DNA from: Gilliamella sp. Pra-s52
GTDB taxonomy: Bacteria; Pseudomonadota; Gammaproteobacteria; Enterobacterales; Orbaceae
DNA length: 64,000 nucleotides
Assembly (NCBI RefSeq): GCF_009795805.1
Contig: NZ_WTEY01000001.1
Span: 372,001-436,000, forward strand
Direction: 5' to 3'
In this document: positions 8,234 to 23,226 of the stretch, one piece after another
How positions within the stretch are numbered: the stretch's first letter is position 1
How the letters are laid out: every line of letters begins with the position of its first letter
Program-made: the position numbers and the translations under genes
Notes under the pieces: model-generated
Told to the model about the DNA's origin: nothing
Databases searched by the model: none
The model's input: only the letters and a program-made list of their open reading frames with translations

Positions 8234-10354
8234 TTGTTTAATCCGACATGTCAAAAATTTCAATATGGTCGTCATACCGTGACTTTAGAAACTGGTATTA
8301 TGGCTCGTCAAGCAACAGCCGCTGTTATGGTTAATATGGACGATACTGCTGTGTTTGTCACGGTCGTTGCTAATAAAAAAGTAAAAGAAGGTCAAGACTT
8401 CTTCCCATTAACGGTTAACTACCAAGAACGTACCTATGCTGCAGGTCGTATTCCTGGAGGTTTTTTTAAGCGTGAGGGGCGCCCAAGCGAAGGCGAAACT
8501 TTAATAGCACGTCTAATTGACCGTCCACTTCGTCCATTGTTCCCAGAAGGATTTGTTAATGAAATCCAAATTATTGCAACTGTTGTTTCTGTTAATCCTG
8601 AAGTTAGCCCTGACTTAGTCGCAATGATTGGTGCTTCTGCTGCACTTTGTTTATCGGGTGTGCCATTCCATGGGCCTATTGGTGCTGCACGTGTTGGTTT
8701 TATTAATGATGAATTTGTACTAAATCCATCAGTTAAAGAGCTAGCAACGAGCCGTTTAGATTTAGTCATTGCCGGAACTAAAAGTGCAGTATTAATGGTG
8801 GAATCTGAAGCTGATTTACTTACTGAAGATCAAATGTTGGCCGCAGTAGTATTTGGTCATGAAGAACAACAAGTTGTTATTGATAACATCAATGAATTTG
8901 TAGAAAAAGCTAATTGTGAAAAATGGGATTGGGTAGCACCATCTAAAAACGAAACATTATACAATGCTATTGTAGAACTAGCTAAAGATCGACTAGGTGA
9001 AGCTTATCGCATTACTGAAAAACAAGCTCGCTATGCTCAAATTGATTTAATCAAAGAAGATGTATTAACCGTATTAAAAGAACAAAACGAAGAGCTTGAT
9101 GAAAACGAAATTATTAATATTATCGTTGATTTAGAAAGCCAAATCGTTCGTCAGCGTGTTATTGCCGGTGAACCACGAATTGATGGTCGTGAAAAAGATA
9201 TGATTCGAGCACTTGATATTCGCACTAATGTTTTACCAAGAACACATGGTAGTGCATTGTTTACGCGAGGTGAAACTCAAGCACTAGTTACAGCGACATT
9301 AGGTACAGAACGAGACGCACAAATCATCGATGAGTTAACAGGTGAATACACTGAGCGTTTTTTACTTCATTACAACTTTCCTCCATATTCTGTTGGCGAA
9401 ACAGGTATGGTTGGTTCACCAAAACGTCGTGAAATTGGTCATGGTCGCTTAGCTAAACGTGGTGTTGCAGCAGTAATGCCTAGCCGTGAAGAGTTCCCAT
9501 ATACAGTTCGAGTAGTATCTGAAATTACCGAGTCAAATGGTTCATCTTCAATGGCTTCTGTATGCGGTGCTTCACTTGCGCTTATGGATGCAGGTGTGCC
9601 AATTAAATCATCGGTTGCAGGTATTGCAATGGGACTGGTAAAAGAAGGTGATCAGTTTGTAGTACTATCTGATATTCTTGGTGACGAAGATCACCTTGGT
9701 GATATGGACTTTAAAGTGGCCGGTACGCGTGAAGGTGTTAGTGCATTACAAATGGATATCAAAATTGAAGGTATTACTAAAGAAATTATGCAAGTAGCAC
9801 TTAACCAAGCAAAAGGGGCACGTTTACACATTTTAGGTGTAATGGAACAAGCAATTAATAAGCCTCGCCAAGAGATTTCAGAATTTGCACCACGTATTTA
9901 TACAATGAATGTAAATCCTGACAAAATTCGCGATATTATAGGTAAAGGTGGCGCAACAATTCGGGCTTTAACCGAAGAAACAGGGACAACCATTGAAATT
10001 ACTGATGATGGTACCGTTAAGATTGCAGCCTCGGATGGTAATAAAGCTAAAGATGCTATGGCACGTATTACTAACTTAGTTGCTGACGTCGAAATTGGTA
10101 AAATTTATACAGGTAAAGTAACAAGAATCGTTGATTTTGGTGCTTTTGTATCGGTTATTGGTGGTAAAGAAGGACTTGTTCATGTGTCTCAAATTGCGGA
10201 TCATCGAGTTGAGAAAGTGGCTGATTATCTAAAAGTAGGCCAAGAAGTGAATGTTAAAGTACTCGAAATTGACCGCCAAGGTAGAATTCGTTTGAGTATG
10301 AAAGATGCTGTTGAGTCAACATCGGCATCAGAAACAGAACCAAGCGCAGAATAA
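8234..10354 (+). CDS. pnp: Polyribonucleotide nucleotidyltransferase (PNPase)
   Basis: Phosphorolytic 3'-5' exoribonuclease, trimeric, part of the degradosome. Two RNase PH-like domains span about 1-220 and 310-550, the second with the [14 protein letters not shown] and G-D-x-D-F-K-V-A-G motifs. KH (G-K-G-G, about 570) and S1 (about 620-690) RNA-binding domains follow. 706 residues against 711 in E. coli. Translation starts with TTG at 8234, eight bases after AGAGGA. A TTG start is also used in E. coli, and the product begins with the expected M-x-N-P followed by K-F-Q-Y-G. Confidence 0.97.
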   Translation: MFNPTCQKFQYGRHTVTLETGIMARQATAAVMVNMDDTAVFVTVVANKKVKEGQDFFPLTVNYQERTYAAGRIPGGFFKREGRPSEGETLIARLIDRPLRPLFPEGFVNEIQIIATVVSVNPEVSPDLVAMIGASAALCLSGVPFHGPIGAARVGFINDEFVLNPSVKELATSRLDLVIAGTKSAVLMVESEADLLTEDQMLAAVVFGHEEQQVVIDNINEFVEKANCEKWDWVAPSKNETLYNAIVELAKDRLGEAYRITEKQARYAQIDLIKEDVLTVLKEQNEELDENEIINIIVDLESQIVRQRVIAGEPRIDGREKDMIRALDIRTNVLPRTHGSALFTRGETQALVTATLGTERDAQIIDELTGEYTERFLLHYNFPPYSVGETGMVGSPKRREIGHGRLAKRGVAAVMPSREEFPYTVRVVSEITESNGSSSMASVCGASLALMDAGVPIKSSVAGIAMGLVKEGDQFVVLSDILGDEDHLGDMDFKVAGTREGVSALQMDIKIEGITKEIMQVALNQAKGARLHILGVMEQAINKPRQEISEFAPRIYTMNVNPDKIRDIIGKGGATIRALTEETGTTIEITDDGTVKIAASDGNKAKDAMARITNLVADVEIGKIYTGKVTRIVDFGAFVSVIGGKEGLVHVSQIADHRVEKVADYLKVGQEVNVKVLEIDRQGRIRLSMKDAVESTSASETEPSAE

Positions 10355-10379
10355 AAATATTATTCACTAGGGGATAAAA

Positions 10380-11240
10380 ATGAAATTATTCAACCTGAGA
10401 ACTGTATGCTGCTTTTTGCTAACTGTTGCTCTGTTGTCAGGTTGTTCTAATTCTCAGTATTTATTGGCTGTTCCTGAGCAAGTTTCATATGATGATGAGT
10501 TAAAAATTGCTCAGCTCAGCCAGCAATTATCACAAAAAGATCTTGATACTATAACGCGGATGCAGCTCATATTTGAACGTGGTATTGTTTATGATTCATT
10601 GGGGTTTAAAGCTTTTGCACAAAGTGATTTTTCGTATTTGTTAGGTTTTAACCCTGAAATTCCTGATATTTACAATTTTCTTGGTACTTATGCGTTAAGA
10701 GATGGTAACTTTGACGAAGCTTTAACGTCGTTTAATACTGCATTAGAGCTTGATCCATCTTATGCTTATGCTTACTTAAATCGTGCCATTACGTTATATC
10801 GTACAGGGCATTATCAAGCAGCAAAGCGTGATGCATTACAGTTTTATCAATATAATGTGAATGAACCCATCAGAATTTTATGGCTTTATCTGATTGAAAA
10901 GGAAACTAATGATAAAGTTGCCCAAAATGAGCTGCAACAACGTTATGATCTGATTAATGATAAAACGATTTATAGTGGCAATATTATTGCATTCTATTTA
11001 GGCAAAATAAGTGAGTCTAAATTAATGCAGAACCTTCAACAAGGTGTCGAGAATAATCGTCAATTAGCTGAACGCCTTTGTGAAGCCTACTTTTACTTAG
11101 GTAAATATTATCAAAGTAAAGGTGATAACGAACGTGCCAAAATGTTATTTAAATATGCTTTAGCCAATAATATTTATAACTATGTTGAACATCAACAGGC
11201 ACTCTATGAAATAAAGTTACTTGAAGAAAAAGAAAAGTAA
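10380..11240 (+). CDS. nlpI: Lipoprotein NlpI (TPR adaptor)
   Basis: Outer-membrane lipoprotein that docks peptidoglycan hydrolases to the protease Prc. The signal peptide ends in lipobox L-L-S-G-C (Cys22) with Ser at +2, predicting outer-membrane sorting. Tetratricopeptide repeats cover about residues 60-165, for example Y-N-F-L-G-T-Y-A-L-R-D-G-N-F-D-E-A and the following Y-A-Y-L-N-R-A. A third helical repeat lies near the C-terminus. 286 residues versus 294 in E. coli. It sits 25 bp after pnp, as in enterics, and AGGGG precedes the start. Confidence 0.95.
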   Translation: MKLFNLRTVCCFLLTVALLSGCSNSQYLLAVPEQVSYDDELKIAQLSQQLSQKDLDTITRMQLIFERGIVYDSLGFKAFAQSDFSYLLGFNPEIPDIYNFLGTYALRDGNFDEALTSFNTALELDPSYAYAYLNRAITLYRTGHYQAAKRDALQFYQYNVNEPIRILWLYLIEKETNDKVAQNELQQRYDLINDKTIYSGNIIAFYLGKISESKLMQNLQQGVENNRQLAERLCEAYFYLGKYYQSKGDNERAKMLFKYALANNIYNYVEHQQALYEIKLLEEKEK

Positions 11241-11556
11241 CATGGGTCATGCCAGTTTTAAAAGTGAAAATATTGTTATAGCGGAGTTCTGATTTGCCAA
11301 ATAATATATTCTCAACATTGAATAATGTAATTAACTTTAAGTTTATTATGTATATTGAATACTTGTTGAGTTGATATTGGCAGTTAGTTATTGGGGTGAG
11401 TTGTAAATTTTCAATTTAGTGAGCTGGCATAAATTTATATCTGCTTTTTTATTTGGTTTAACAAAAATACAAAATTGAGTGTTAGTTAATAACCATCAAT
11501 TTTTTTGTTAACTAAATAAACAAGTTTATATATTCAAAATTTATAAGCGAGTTTAC
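11241..11556 (+). other. Long AT-rich leader region of deaD
   Basis: 316 bases between nlpI and deaD. E. coli has a long deaD leader and a tiny gene (yrbN) here. I found no small ORF I can match to yrbN; a TTG-initiated 26-codon frame at 11294 with GCGGAG upstream is possible but unsupported. Confidence 0.45.
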
Positions 11557-13323
11557 ATGACAACAGAAGTTTCTTTTATTGACCTTGGTTTATCCGAGGA
11601 TATCCTTAACGCATTAAATGATCTTGGTTTTAGCAAACCATCACCAATCCAATCTGAGTGTATTCCTTTATTATTAGAGGGTAACGATGTATTGGGAATG
11701 GCACAGACAGGTAGTGGAAAAACTGCTGCATTCTCAATTCCTTTTTTAATGAATATTGATGCAAATTTAAAAGCCCCACAACTTTTAGTCCTAGCACCAA
11801 CGCGTGAATTGGCTATACAAGTTGCAGATGCTTGCTCTGAATATTCAAAATATATGAAAGGGATAAAAGTACTTGCTCTATATGGTGGTCAACGCTATGA
11901 CGTTCAATTACGTGCGTTAAAACAAGGTCCACAGATTGTCGTTGGTACACCTGGTCGTTTATTAGATCATCTTAATCGCAAAACATTAGATCTTTCAAGT
12001 CTTAAAGGTTTAGTTCTTGATGAGGCCGATGAAATGCTAAGAATGGGCTTTATTGATGATGTTGAAAGCATCATGGCAACCATTCCTGAAAATCACCAAA
12101 CAGCGTTATTTTCGGCAACGATGCCTGCTCCTATTCGTCGTATTACTAAACGATTTATGCATAATCCCAAAGAAGTTCAAATTAAAGGTACTAATCAAAC
12201 AGCACCTGATATTGACCAAAGTTATTGGCTTGTTCGTGGTATGCGTAAAAACGAAGCGATTGTTCGCTTTTTAGAAGCAGAAGATTTTGATGCTGCTATT
12301 ATTTTTGTTCGAACAAAATCAGCTACTTTAGATGTGGCAGAAGTGCTTGAAAAACATGGCTATAGTTGTGCTGCATTAAATGGAGATATGACACAACAGT
12401 TGCGTGAACAAACATTAGATCGCTTACGTAATGGTCGTTTAGATATTTTAATTGCAACAGATGTTGCTGCTCGAGGTTTAGATGTTGAACGTATTAGCTT
12501 AGTAATTAACTATGACATTACATTGGATTCTGAATCTTATGTTCACCGTATTGGTCGTACAGGTCGAGCTGGTCGTGCTGGTCGTGCTATTTTATTTGTT
12601 GATAGCCGTGAACGTCGTTTGCTTAAAAACATTGAACATACTATTAAAAAACCAATTCCAGAAGTCGGATTGCCATCAAAAGAATTACTTGAAAAACGCC
12701 GTTTAGCTAAGTTTACTCAGCAAGTTCAAAAGCAATTAGAAAGTAGTGATTTAGATCAATACCAAACCTTGTTATCACAAATACACAATGGCAGTGGTAC
12801 TGACATGGAAACGCTAGCAACGGCATTATTAAAATTAGCTCAAGGTGAACGCCCACTTATACTTCCTCCCGATCCTGTCTTTAAGCCATCAAGAGATATA
12901 CGTGATCGTGACGATCGTCGAGGTGAACGACGCCTGCGAGGCGATAACCGCGAAATGCCAAAACGTCGTGAACGTCGCGATGTAGGTGATATGGATATGT
13001 ATCGTATCGAAATAGGTAAAGAAAACGGTGTGGAAGTTCGCCATATTGTTGGTGCTATTGCTAATGAAGCAGATATTAGTAGTCGTTATATTGGTAATAT
13101 TAAGCTTTATGAAACTTATTCTACTGTTGAATTGCCTAAAGGGATGCCAAAAGACATATTGAAACATTTTGAAAAAGTAAGAGTGCTTAATCAACCAATG
13201 AAAATGAGCCTTGTTAGTGGTACAAAATCTGAAGCAAAACGAGGCCGTAAAGGCGGTAAATCTGATTCATCAGATAAAGAATTTGCTAAAAAACGCGGTC
13301 GTCCTTCTGCTCCTAAATTCTAA
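11557..13323 (+). CDS. deaD: Cold-shock DEAD-box RNA helicase DeaD (CsdA)
   Basis: ATP-dependent RNA helicase for ribosome assembly and mRNA decay at low temperature. All core motifs are present: Q-motif, Walker A A-Q-T-G-S-G-K-T (49-56), P-T-R-E-L-A, D-E-A-D (155-158), S-A-T, and [12 protein letters not shown]-terminal DbpA-like RNA-binding domain (about 480-550) follows an Arg/Asp-rich linker, and the tail is basic and Gly-rich. 588 residues, near the ~629 of E. coli DeaD. Genomic order pnp-nlpI-deaD supports the assignment over other DEAD-box paralogs. Confidence 0.95.
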   Translation: MTTEVSFIDLGLSEDILNALNDLGFSKPSPIQSECIPLLLEGNDVLGMAQTGSGKTAAFSIPFLMNIDANLKAPQLLVLAPTRELAIQVADACSEYSKYMKGIKVLALYGGQRYDVQLRALKQGPQIVVGTPGRLLDHLNRKTLDLSSLKGLVLDEADEMLRMGFIDDVESIMATIPENHQTALFSATMPAPIRRITKRFMHNPKEVQIKGTNQTAPDIDQSYWLVRGMRKNEAIVRFLEAEDFDAAIIFVRTKSATLDVAEVLEKHGYSCAALNGDMTQQLREQTLDRLRNGRLDILIATDVAARGLDVERISLVINYDITLDSESYVHRIGRTGRAGRAGRAILFVDSRERRLLKNIEHTIKKPIPEVGLPSKELLEKRRLAKFTQQVQKQLESSDLDQYQTLLSQIHNGSGTDMETLATALLKLAQGERPLILPPDPVFKPSRDIRDRDDRRGERRLRGDNREMPKRRERRDVGDMDMYRIEIGKENGVEVRHIVGAIANEADISSRYIGNIKLYETYSTVELPKGMPKDILKHFEKVRVLNQPMKMSLVSGTKSEAKRGRKGGKSDSSDKEFAKKRGRPSAPKF

Positions 13324-13330
13324 TTTGATT

Positions 13331-13358
13331 AACCTTTGCCCTAATGGCAAAGGTTTTT
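13331..13358 (+). terminator. deaD terminator
   Basis: 10-bp stem AACCTTTGCC / GGCAAAGGTT with loop CTAAT, then a T-run. It lies 7 bp after the deaD stop. Confidence 0.9.
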
Positions 13359-13566
13359 ATTCATTTCTTATATATTATTACTAATTTTATTTAATAGCAT
13401 TATATAATCAGTAATATAAAAATTTTTTATCTAAGTTATATCTATTCAGAATTAAAATTTTTATCTCATCATTATATTAACTGAAATAAAAAGTGTTAGC
13501 ATTTTGCCCTCAGTTATGATTGAGTGTATACTGTTGAAAATATTAACTGGTAAACCGAGGTATAGC

Positions 13567-13863
13567 ATGACAGATTCTTTAAACAAATGTAAAGCAAATG
13601 AAACCGCAGCATGTTGTTGTGTGGATGTTGGTACAATAATTGATAATGAAGATTGTAGCGCGGAATATGAACATATTTTTGCTACAGAACAAGAAGCGCA
13701 AAGTAAATTAGACTTATTGACTAAAGCAGCAGAAGATGTTGCAACTGAACCATGTGAAATTACAAGCCGAATTGAAAAAGTAGACAATGCTTTTAAGCTA
13801 AATGTTAATTTTACTTTTTGTTGTGGTGCTGAATGCATGATTTTTCAATTAAAATTACGCTAA
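13567..13863 (+). CDS. yfcZ: YfcZ/YiiS family protein (DUF406)
   Basis: 98-residue cytosolic protein of unknown function. The cysteine-rich N-terminus (A-A-C-C-C-V-D-V-G-T-I), E-P-C-x-I-T and the C-terminal F-T-F-C-C-x-A-E-x-x-I-F-Q-L-x-L-R match E. coli YfcZ. I chose the ATG at 13567 because it has GAGG eight bases upstream and gives the family length; the frame is open further upstream to 13504. sixA starts 10 bp downstream. In E. coli fadI and fadJ lie between these two genes; they are absent here. Confidence 0.9.
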   Translation: MTDSLNKCKANETAACCCVDVGTIIDNEDCSAEYEHIFATEQEAQSKLDLLTKAAEDVATEPCEITSRIEKVDNAFKLNVNFTFCCGAECMIFQLKLR

Positions 13864-13873
13864 TTAAATACTG

Positions 13874-14332
13874 ATGAAAGTTTGTATTATGAGACACGGT
13901 GAAGCTAGCTTTTCTGCTTCATCGGATTCAAGTCGCACGTTAACGCATTATGGTATTCAACAGTCAAATCAAGCAGGAATATGGCTTAAACAGCAAAATT
14001 GTCGATTTGATTTTGGTTTAGTAAGCCCTTATATACGTGCTCAACAAACATTAACCGAATTATCATCACACGTTAGTGTTGCAAAAGTTGAAACTAATTC
14101 ATGTTTAGTGCCAAGCGGTAGCCCATCTTCTATTGTCGATATGTTAACGATGTTGTTAAATGATGGTGTTGAAAATGTGATTGTGGTATCACATTTGCCA
14201 TTAGTGGGCTATTTAGTTAATGAACTGTGTCCGCAAGTTTCTCCTCCTATGTTTCCTACTGCTGCAATTGCTTGTATTAATTTATCGCACAACTCTGCAG
14301 GAAAGTTTGAATGGTTTCATCAAGTGGAGTAA
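13874..14332 (+). CDS. sixA: Phosphohistidine phosphatase SixA
   Basis: Histidine-phosphatase fold enzyme that removes phosphate from phosphohistidine domains, such as ArcB and the nitrogen PTS protein NPr. The catalytic R-H-G motif is at residues 7-9 (His8) and the second catalytic His is in V-S-H-L-P-L-V (about 110). 152 residues, near the 161 of E. coli. Its last 22 bases overlap the start of recB, which suggests coupled expression. Confidence 0.93.
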   Translation: MKVCIMRHGEASFSASSDSSRTLTHYGIQQSNQAGIWLKQQNCRFDFGLVSPYIRAQQTLTELSSHVSVAKVETNSCLVPSGSPSSIVDMLTMLLNDGVENVIVVSHLPLVGYLVNELCPQVSPPMFPTAAIACINLSHNSAGKFEWFHQVE

Positions 14333-17300
14333 AAAAACTAAACCTTTTTGATTTGCCTTTAACAGGTCGAACTTTAATTGAAGCATCGGCAGGAACAGGT
14401 AAAACTTATTCGCTGGCCTTCATTTACTTAAGGTTATTACTTGGTATTGGTCAAAATAGCTATCCAAGGCCTTTAGAAGTTAAAGAAATTCTTGTGGTTA
14501 CCTTTACTAAAGCCGCAACGCAAGAACTACGTTCACGGATAAGAAAAAACATACAAGAATTACGAATAGGACTACTACAAGGACAGCATAAAGATCCTAT
14601 TTATCAAAAACTCATTGAATTAATTGTTGATCGCAAGTGGGCTGTGCAACAGCTTACTGTTGCTCAACAATCAATGGATGATGCAGCAATTTATACTATA
14701 CATAGTTTTTGTCAGCGAATACTGACTAGCCATGCATTTGAATCAGGTGTTTTATTTGAACAAACGCTAATCTCGGACGAATATCAACTAAAATTACGAG
14801 TAGCTCAAGACTTTTGGCGGCACTATTTTACTCCATTAGATAAACCTCTGGCTCATTTAGTACTTAGCACATGGCGAGATCCAATCGCATTATTGAAAGA
14901 TATTAAACCATATTTAAGTCTGAATCTTGATGATAATAACAAAATAAATTCTGATATCAGTACAACAATTAAGTCATTTTACCAACAAAATTATAAAAAG
15001 ATTGAAGATATTAAACAGTCTTGGCTAGCATCGACTGATGAATTAGTTAAAATCATTACCGAATCAGGTGTCAATAAACAATCTTACAGTAATCGAAACT
15101 TGCCCACTTGGATAAATAAAGTCTCTACATGGGCTAACAAGCCAACATTAACGTTTGAATTACCAATCGAGCTTGAAAAGTTTAAGCAATCGGTTTTAAT
15201 TGAAAAAACAAAAGAAGGAAAGGTTGCACCATATCATTTTGTTTTTGAACAAATTGATAACTTATATCAACAGCCATTTAATTTACGTAGTCAAATCTTA
15301 ATGGATATTGTTGGGGCAATTCAACAAGGGCTCTACAATGAAAAAATCAAACATGGCGAAATGAGTTTTGATGATCTTATTTGGCAACTCAATCGTGCAT
15401 TACAAGCAAAAACAGGTGAACGATTAGCACAAAGTATAGCTTCAAAATATCGTGTTGCTTTGATTGACGAATTTCAAGATACCGATCCCGCTCAGTATCA
15501 AATTTTTGACCGTATTTATGACAAGCAAAAGTTAGATCGGGGGCTATTATTTATTGGTGATCCAAAACAAGCAATTTATAGTTTTCGAGGTGCCGATATA
15601 TTCACTTATTTAAAAGCTAAACAATCGACTGGTGAAAATTATTTCACTATGGATGTGAACCATCGTTCATCTGCTTCGATGGTCAAATCGGTTAACCAAT
15701 TATTTGCCAATAATGATAATCCATTTATATTCAATGATATTCCTTTTTTGCCTATGGATGCGGCAAAGCGAAATCAGCAAAAATTTCTACAAGTTAATAA
15801 CCAAAAAATTGCTGCATTAACTGCTTATTTATTGCCAGATGATATTACCACGAATGCTGACTATCAAGAATACATAGCACGTTATTGTGCTAGCCAAATT
15901 GTGACTTTGTTATCTAACTCTTCACTATTCATTGATAACGAAAGTGAACAACGCCCAGTAACTACTGCTGATATTGCAATTTTAGTACGTACAGGGCGGG
16001 AAGCTGAAATTATCCAACAAAAATTGGCAGATTGTGGCGTTAAAAGTGTTTATTTATCAAATAATAGTAGCGTTTTTTCTTCTATTGAGGCAAAAGATGT
16101 ATTGAACTTATTACAAGCGGTTTTAATGCCTGAAAACGAAACAACACTAAGATTAGCGTTAATGACCTCGCTATTGGGGCAAACAATGACCGAGCTTGAA
16201 CAAATCAGCGATGATCAAGATAAGTGGGAAAGCTTAGTCGAAGAATTCAAACAATACCAAGCAATTTGGCAATACTATGGTGTATTAGTGATGCTACGCC
16301 GAATGATGAAAAAACGTCACTTAGCTGAAAATATATTAGTCCGACAAGATGGAGAGCGAATATTAACCAACTTAATGCATTTGGGGGAATTACTCCAAGA
16401 CGCTTCTGATGAATTAGACAGCCCACATGCTTTAATTCGTTGGCTAACAAAACAAATCGTTAGTCCAGATCCTAATTTAGAAAACCATCAGCAACGCCTT
16501 GAAAGTGATGAAAATCTTGTCAAAATTATCACTATTCATAAATCCAAAGGATTGGAGTTTCCTGTTGTTTGGTTACCCTTTATTTCGATGTATCGTGAGT
16601 CTGACAGTCAATTTTACCATGATAAGAACAATGATTATCAACCAACCTATGCATGGTTATTGACTGATGAAATTAAGCAACAAATAGAAGATGAACGCCT
16701 TGCTGAAGATTTACGACTATTATATGTTGCAATGACTCGTTCGGTTTATCATTGTAGTATAGGGCTTGCTCCTTTGAAAAAAAACCGATCTGCTATAAGT
16801 TATTTATTAAAAGGTGAATTAAGATCAATTGCCAATATGGCTCATTTAGTTGATATACAATTGCCAATAGAAAGCAAACAATATGATCCTCCAATTTTAC
16901 CAAATCAATTATTATCGGCTAACGTATTTACCCGTAAGATCTCAAATAGCTGGCGAGTTACAAGCTATACTGAATTACAAAAACATAATCATAGTGTATT
17001 GGATTATAACTCTGATGTTATCAATGATTGGGATGAGGCTACACTTGAATCTGATACCGTGCAAGCAAACGATTTACTATATGATATTCACCATTTTCCT
17101 AAAGGTGCATATGTTGGCACATTAATGCATAGCATGATGGAAAATATCACCTCAGATAGCCTTGATGAACTATCTGACAAAATGATAAAAAAACTCAATT
17201 TAGATTCGGTATGGAATGAGGTAATAACAAAATGGATGCAACGAATACTTTTAACACAATTACAAGAACCGAATTTAATGTTATCACAAGTATTAAAAAG

Positions 17301-17787
17301 GCAGTGCATTAACGAATTACAATTTTACCTCCCGATACGAAGTACCGTTACTAGCCAACAATTAGATAGCTTATGTAAACAATATGATCGCTTATCAAAA
17401 TTATGCCCTGAGTTAGATTTTGAGTCCGTACAAGGCATGTTAAAAGGATTTATTGATTTGGTTTTTGAATTTGAAGGTAAATATTATGTAGTCGATTATA
17501 AATCAAATTGGTTAGGTGATAGCGTTGATTCTTATAGCCAAAAATCACTAGAAAAAGTAATGTGTGAGCACCGCTATGATTTGCAGTATCAACTTTATTG
17601 TTTGGCATTACATCGTTTTTTAAAAAGCCGTTTAGCAAATTACCAATATCAAACTCATTTTGGTGGTGTTTATTATCTCTTTTTGCGTGGCATGCCCGAG
17701 CACGGCGTCTTTTACCATTTACCAGAACAAGCATTTATCGAAGATCTTGACAAGTTATTTGAAGGGAAAGTGCCAAATGAGCTATAA
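14311..17787 (+). CDS. recB: Exonuclease V (RecBCD) beta subunit RecB
   Basis: SF1A 3'-5' helicase plus nuclease that processes double-strand ends with RecC and RecD. Walker A A-S-A-G-T-G-K-T is at 25-32, D-E-F-Q-D at about 387, V-N-H-R-S in motif IV, and L-L-Y-V-A-M-T-R in motif VI. The C-terminal nuclease domain has the catalytic D-Y-K-S-N (Asp1062, Lys1064) and G-T-L-M-H-S-M-M-E. 1158 residues versus 1180 in E. coli. The ATG at 14311 has AGGA eight bases before it, inside sixA. Neither recC, ptrA nor recD is adjacent, unlike the enteric recC-ptrA-recB-recD cluster. Confidence 0.95.
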   Translation: MVSSSGVKKLNLFDLPLTGRTLIEASAGTGKTYSLAFIYLRLLLGIGQNSYPRPLEVKEILVVTFTKAATQELRSRIRKNIQELRIGLLQGQHKDPIYQKLIELIVDRKWAVQQLTVAQQSMDDAAIYTIHSFCQRILTSHAFESGVLFEQTLISDEYQLKLRVAQDFWRHYFTPLDKPLAHLVLSTWRDPIALLKDIKPYLSLNLDDNNKINSDISTTIKSFYQQNYKKIEDIKQSWLASTDELVKIITESGVNKQSYSNRNLPTWINKVSTWANKPTLTFELPIELEKFKQSVLIEKTKEGKVAPYHFVFEQIDNLYQQPFNLRSQILMDIVGAIQQGLYNEKIKHGEMSFDDLIWQLNRALQAKTGERLAQSIASKYRVALIDEFQDTDPAQYQIFDRIYDKQKLDRGLLFIGDPKQAIYSFRGADIFTYLKAKQSTGENYFTMDVNHRSSASMVKSVNQLFANNDNPFIFNDIPFLPMDAAKRNQQKFLQVNNQKIAALTAYLLPDDITTNADYQEYIARYCASQIVTLLSNSSLFIDNESEQRPVTTADIAILVRTGREAEIIQQKLADCGVKSVYLSNNSSVFSSIEAKDVLNLLQAVLMPENETTLRLALMTSLLGQTMTELEQISDDQDKWESLVEEFKQYQAIWQYYGVLVMLRRMMKKRHLAENILVRQDGERILTNLMHLGELLQDASDELDSPHALIRWLTKQIVSPDPNLENHQQRLESDENLVKIITIHKSKGLEFPVVWLPFISMYRESDSQFYHDKNNDYQPTYAWLLTDEIKQQIEDERLAEDLRLLYVAMTRSVYHCSIGLAPLKKNRSAISYLLKGELRSIANMAHLVDIQLPIESKQYDPPILPNQLLSANVFTRKISNSWRVTSYTELQKHNHSVLDYNSDVINDWDEATLESDTVQANDLLYDIHHFPKGAYVGTLMHSMMENITSDSLDELSDKMIKKLNLDSVWNEVITKWMQRILLTQLQEPNLMLSQVLKRQCINELQFYLPIRSTVTSQQLDSLCKQYDRLSKLCPELDFESVQGMLKGFIDLVFEFEGKYYVVDYKSNWLGDSVDSYSQKSLEKVMCEHRYDLQYQLYCLALHRFLKSRLANYQYQTHFGGVYYLFLRGMPEHGVFYHLPEQAFIEDLDKLFEGKVPNEL

Positions 17788-17831
17788 ATTTTAAAAAATT
17801 ATTATGTAAAAAAGCATGATGAAATAACTAA

Positions 17832-17866
17832 AAATAAGGCACAAACAAATAGTGCCTTATTTTTTA
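17832..17866. terminator. Bidirectional terminator between recB and lacZ
   Basis: 11-bp stem AAATAAGGCAC / GTGCCTTATTT with a 9-base loop. It is flanked by a T-run on the plus side and an A-run on the other, so it can serve both convergent genes. Confidence 0.85.
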
Positions 17867-17885
17867 TATAGTTAATTTTTATTCA

Positions 17886-20993
<3,108 letters not shown>

Positions 20994-21065
20994 TTATTGT
21001 TACTATCAACCAGTTATTAATTATTATAGGTGGTCTGCGACTAAATACGGTGATCTTGTTAACAT

Positions 21066-21085
21066 TTATGTAATCGTATACATAA
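21066..21085. promoter_or_regulatory. GalR/GalS-like operator upstream of lacZ
   Basis: Palindrome centred on C|G with half-sites TTATGTAATC and GTATACATAA (8 of 10 symmetric). Its core TGTAANCGNNTACA fits the gal operator consensus TGTAANCGNTTACA with one mismatch. It is centred near -60 relative to a minus-strand TATAAT at 21023-21028. The regulator gene is at 23227. Confidence 0.7.
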
Positions 21086-21178
21086 AATGTTAAATCTAGT
21101 TTTATTAGATTTTATTGATTAAAAATTGTGTGGAGGAAATATATTCGCTAATGTTGTATACAAAATTAGAATTTTTAA

Positions 21179-21194
21179 TGTGATATTAATCACA
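21179..21194. promoter_or_regulatory. CRP (cAMP receptor) site
   Basis: TGTGA-N6-TCACA with both half-sites perfect. Its centre is about 60 bp upstream of the predicted porin transcription start (~21246), the spacing of class I CRP activation. Confidence 0.8.
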
Positions 21195-21262
21195 ATATTA
21201 GCATTTAGCTTTTGAATAGTTCTTTTTATTGGTTATATTGAAAGTGCCTATTAAAAGGTATT

Positions 21263-21293
21263 GGATTGTTACCGACTTATAGCGGGCAAAACC
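21263..21293 (+). promoter_or_regulatory. BglG/LicT-type RNA antiterminator (RAT) in the porin leader
   Basis: GGATTGTTAC, a short stem CCG/CGG and GGCAAAACC reproduce the conserved halves of the RAT hairpin bound by BglG/SacY/LicT proteins. Its 3' end (AACC) overlaps the 5' arm of the terminator at 21290, so the two structures are mutually exclusive. No bglG-type gene is in the window, so the protein must act in trans. Confidence 0.85.
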
Positions 21294-21330
21294 TAAAGAA
21301 TAGCTGTGGCCATTCTTTAGGTTTTTTTTT
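21290..21330 (+). terminator. Leader terminator upstream of the porin
   Basis: 12-bp stem AACCTAAAGAAT / ATTCTTTAGGTT with a 10-base loop and an uninterrupted T-run, ending 55 bp before the porin start codon. It would abort transcription unless the overlapping RAT is stabilised. Confidence 0.9.
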
Positions 21331-21378
21331 GTCTCGAATTTAAAAAATTTTTATGTATTTTTTAAAACAATTAGGTAG

Positions 21379-23097
<1,719 letters not shown>

Positions 23098-23124
23098 GTA
23101 TAAGGTTGTAGATATAAAATTTAT

Positions 23125-23183
23125 CATCTGAACTATATTCTAAATATAAAATAATGCCAATTATTTATTATATAGTTCAGATG
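23125..23183. terminator. Inverted repeat between convergent porin and galR
   Basis: 14-bp perfect stem CATCTGAACTATAT / ATATAGTTCAGATG enclosing a 31-base AT-rich loop, between the two gene ends. No long T-run on either strand, so termination is probable but not canonical. Confidence 0.55.
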
Positions 23184-23226
23184 CACAATATGAACTGCTT
23201 TCCGATATACATCTACTTTATTTTAG

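Noticed and set aside
11294-11374. Possible yrbN-like small ORF in the deaD leader
   Set aside because: A TTG-started frame with GCGGAG upstream exists, but I cannot match its product to YrbN, and the AT-rich leader gives many such frames.
13461-13838. 125-codon minus-strand ORF opposite yfcZ
   Set aside because: yfcZ on the plus strand has clear family motifs and a ribosome binding site; the antisense frame has neither.
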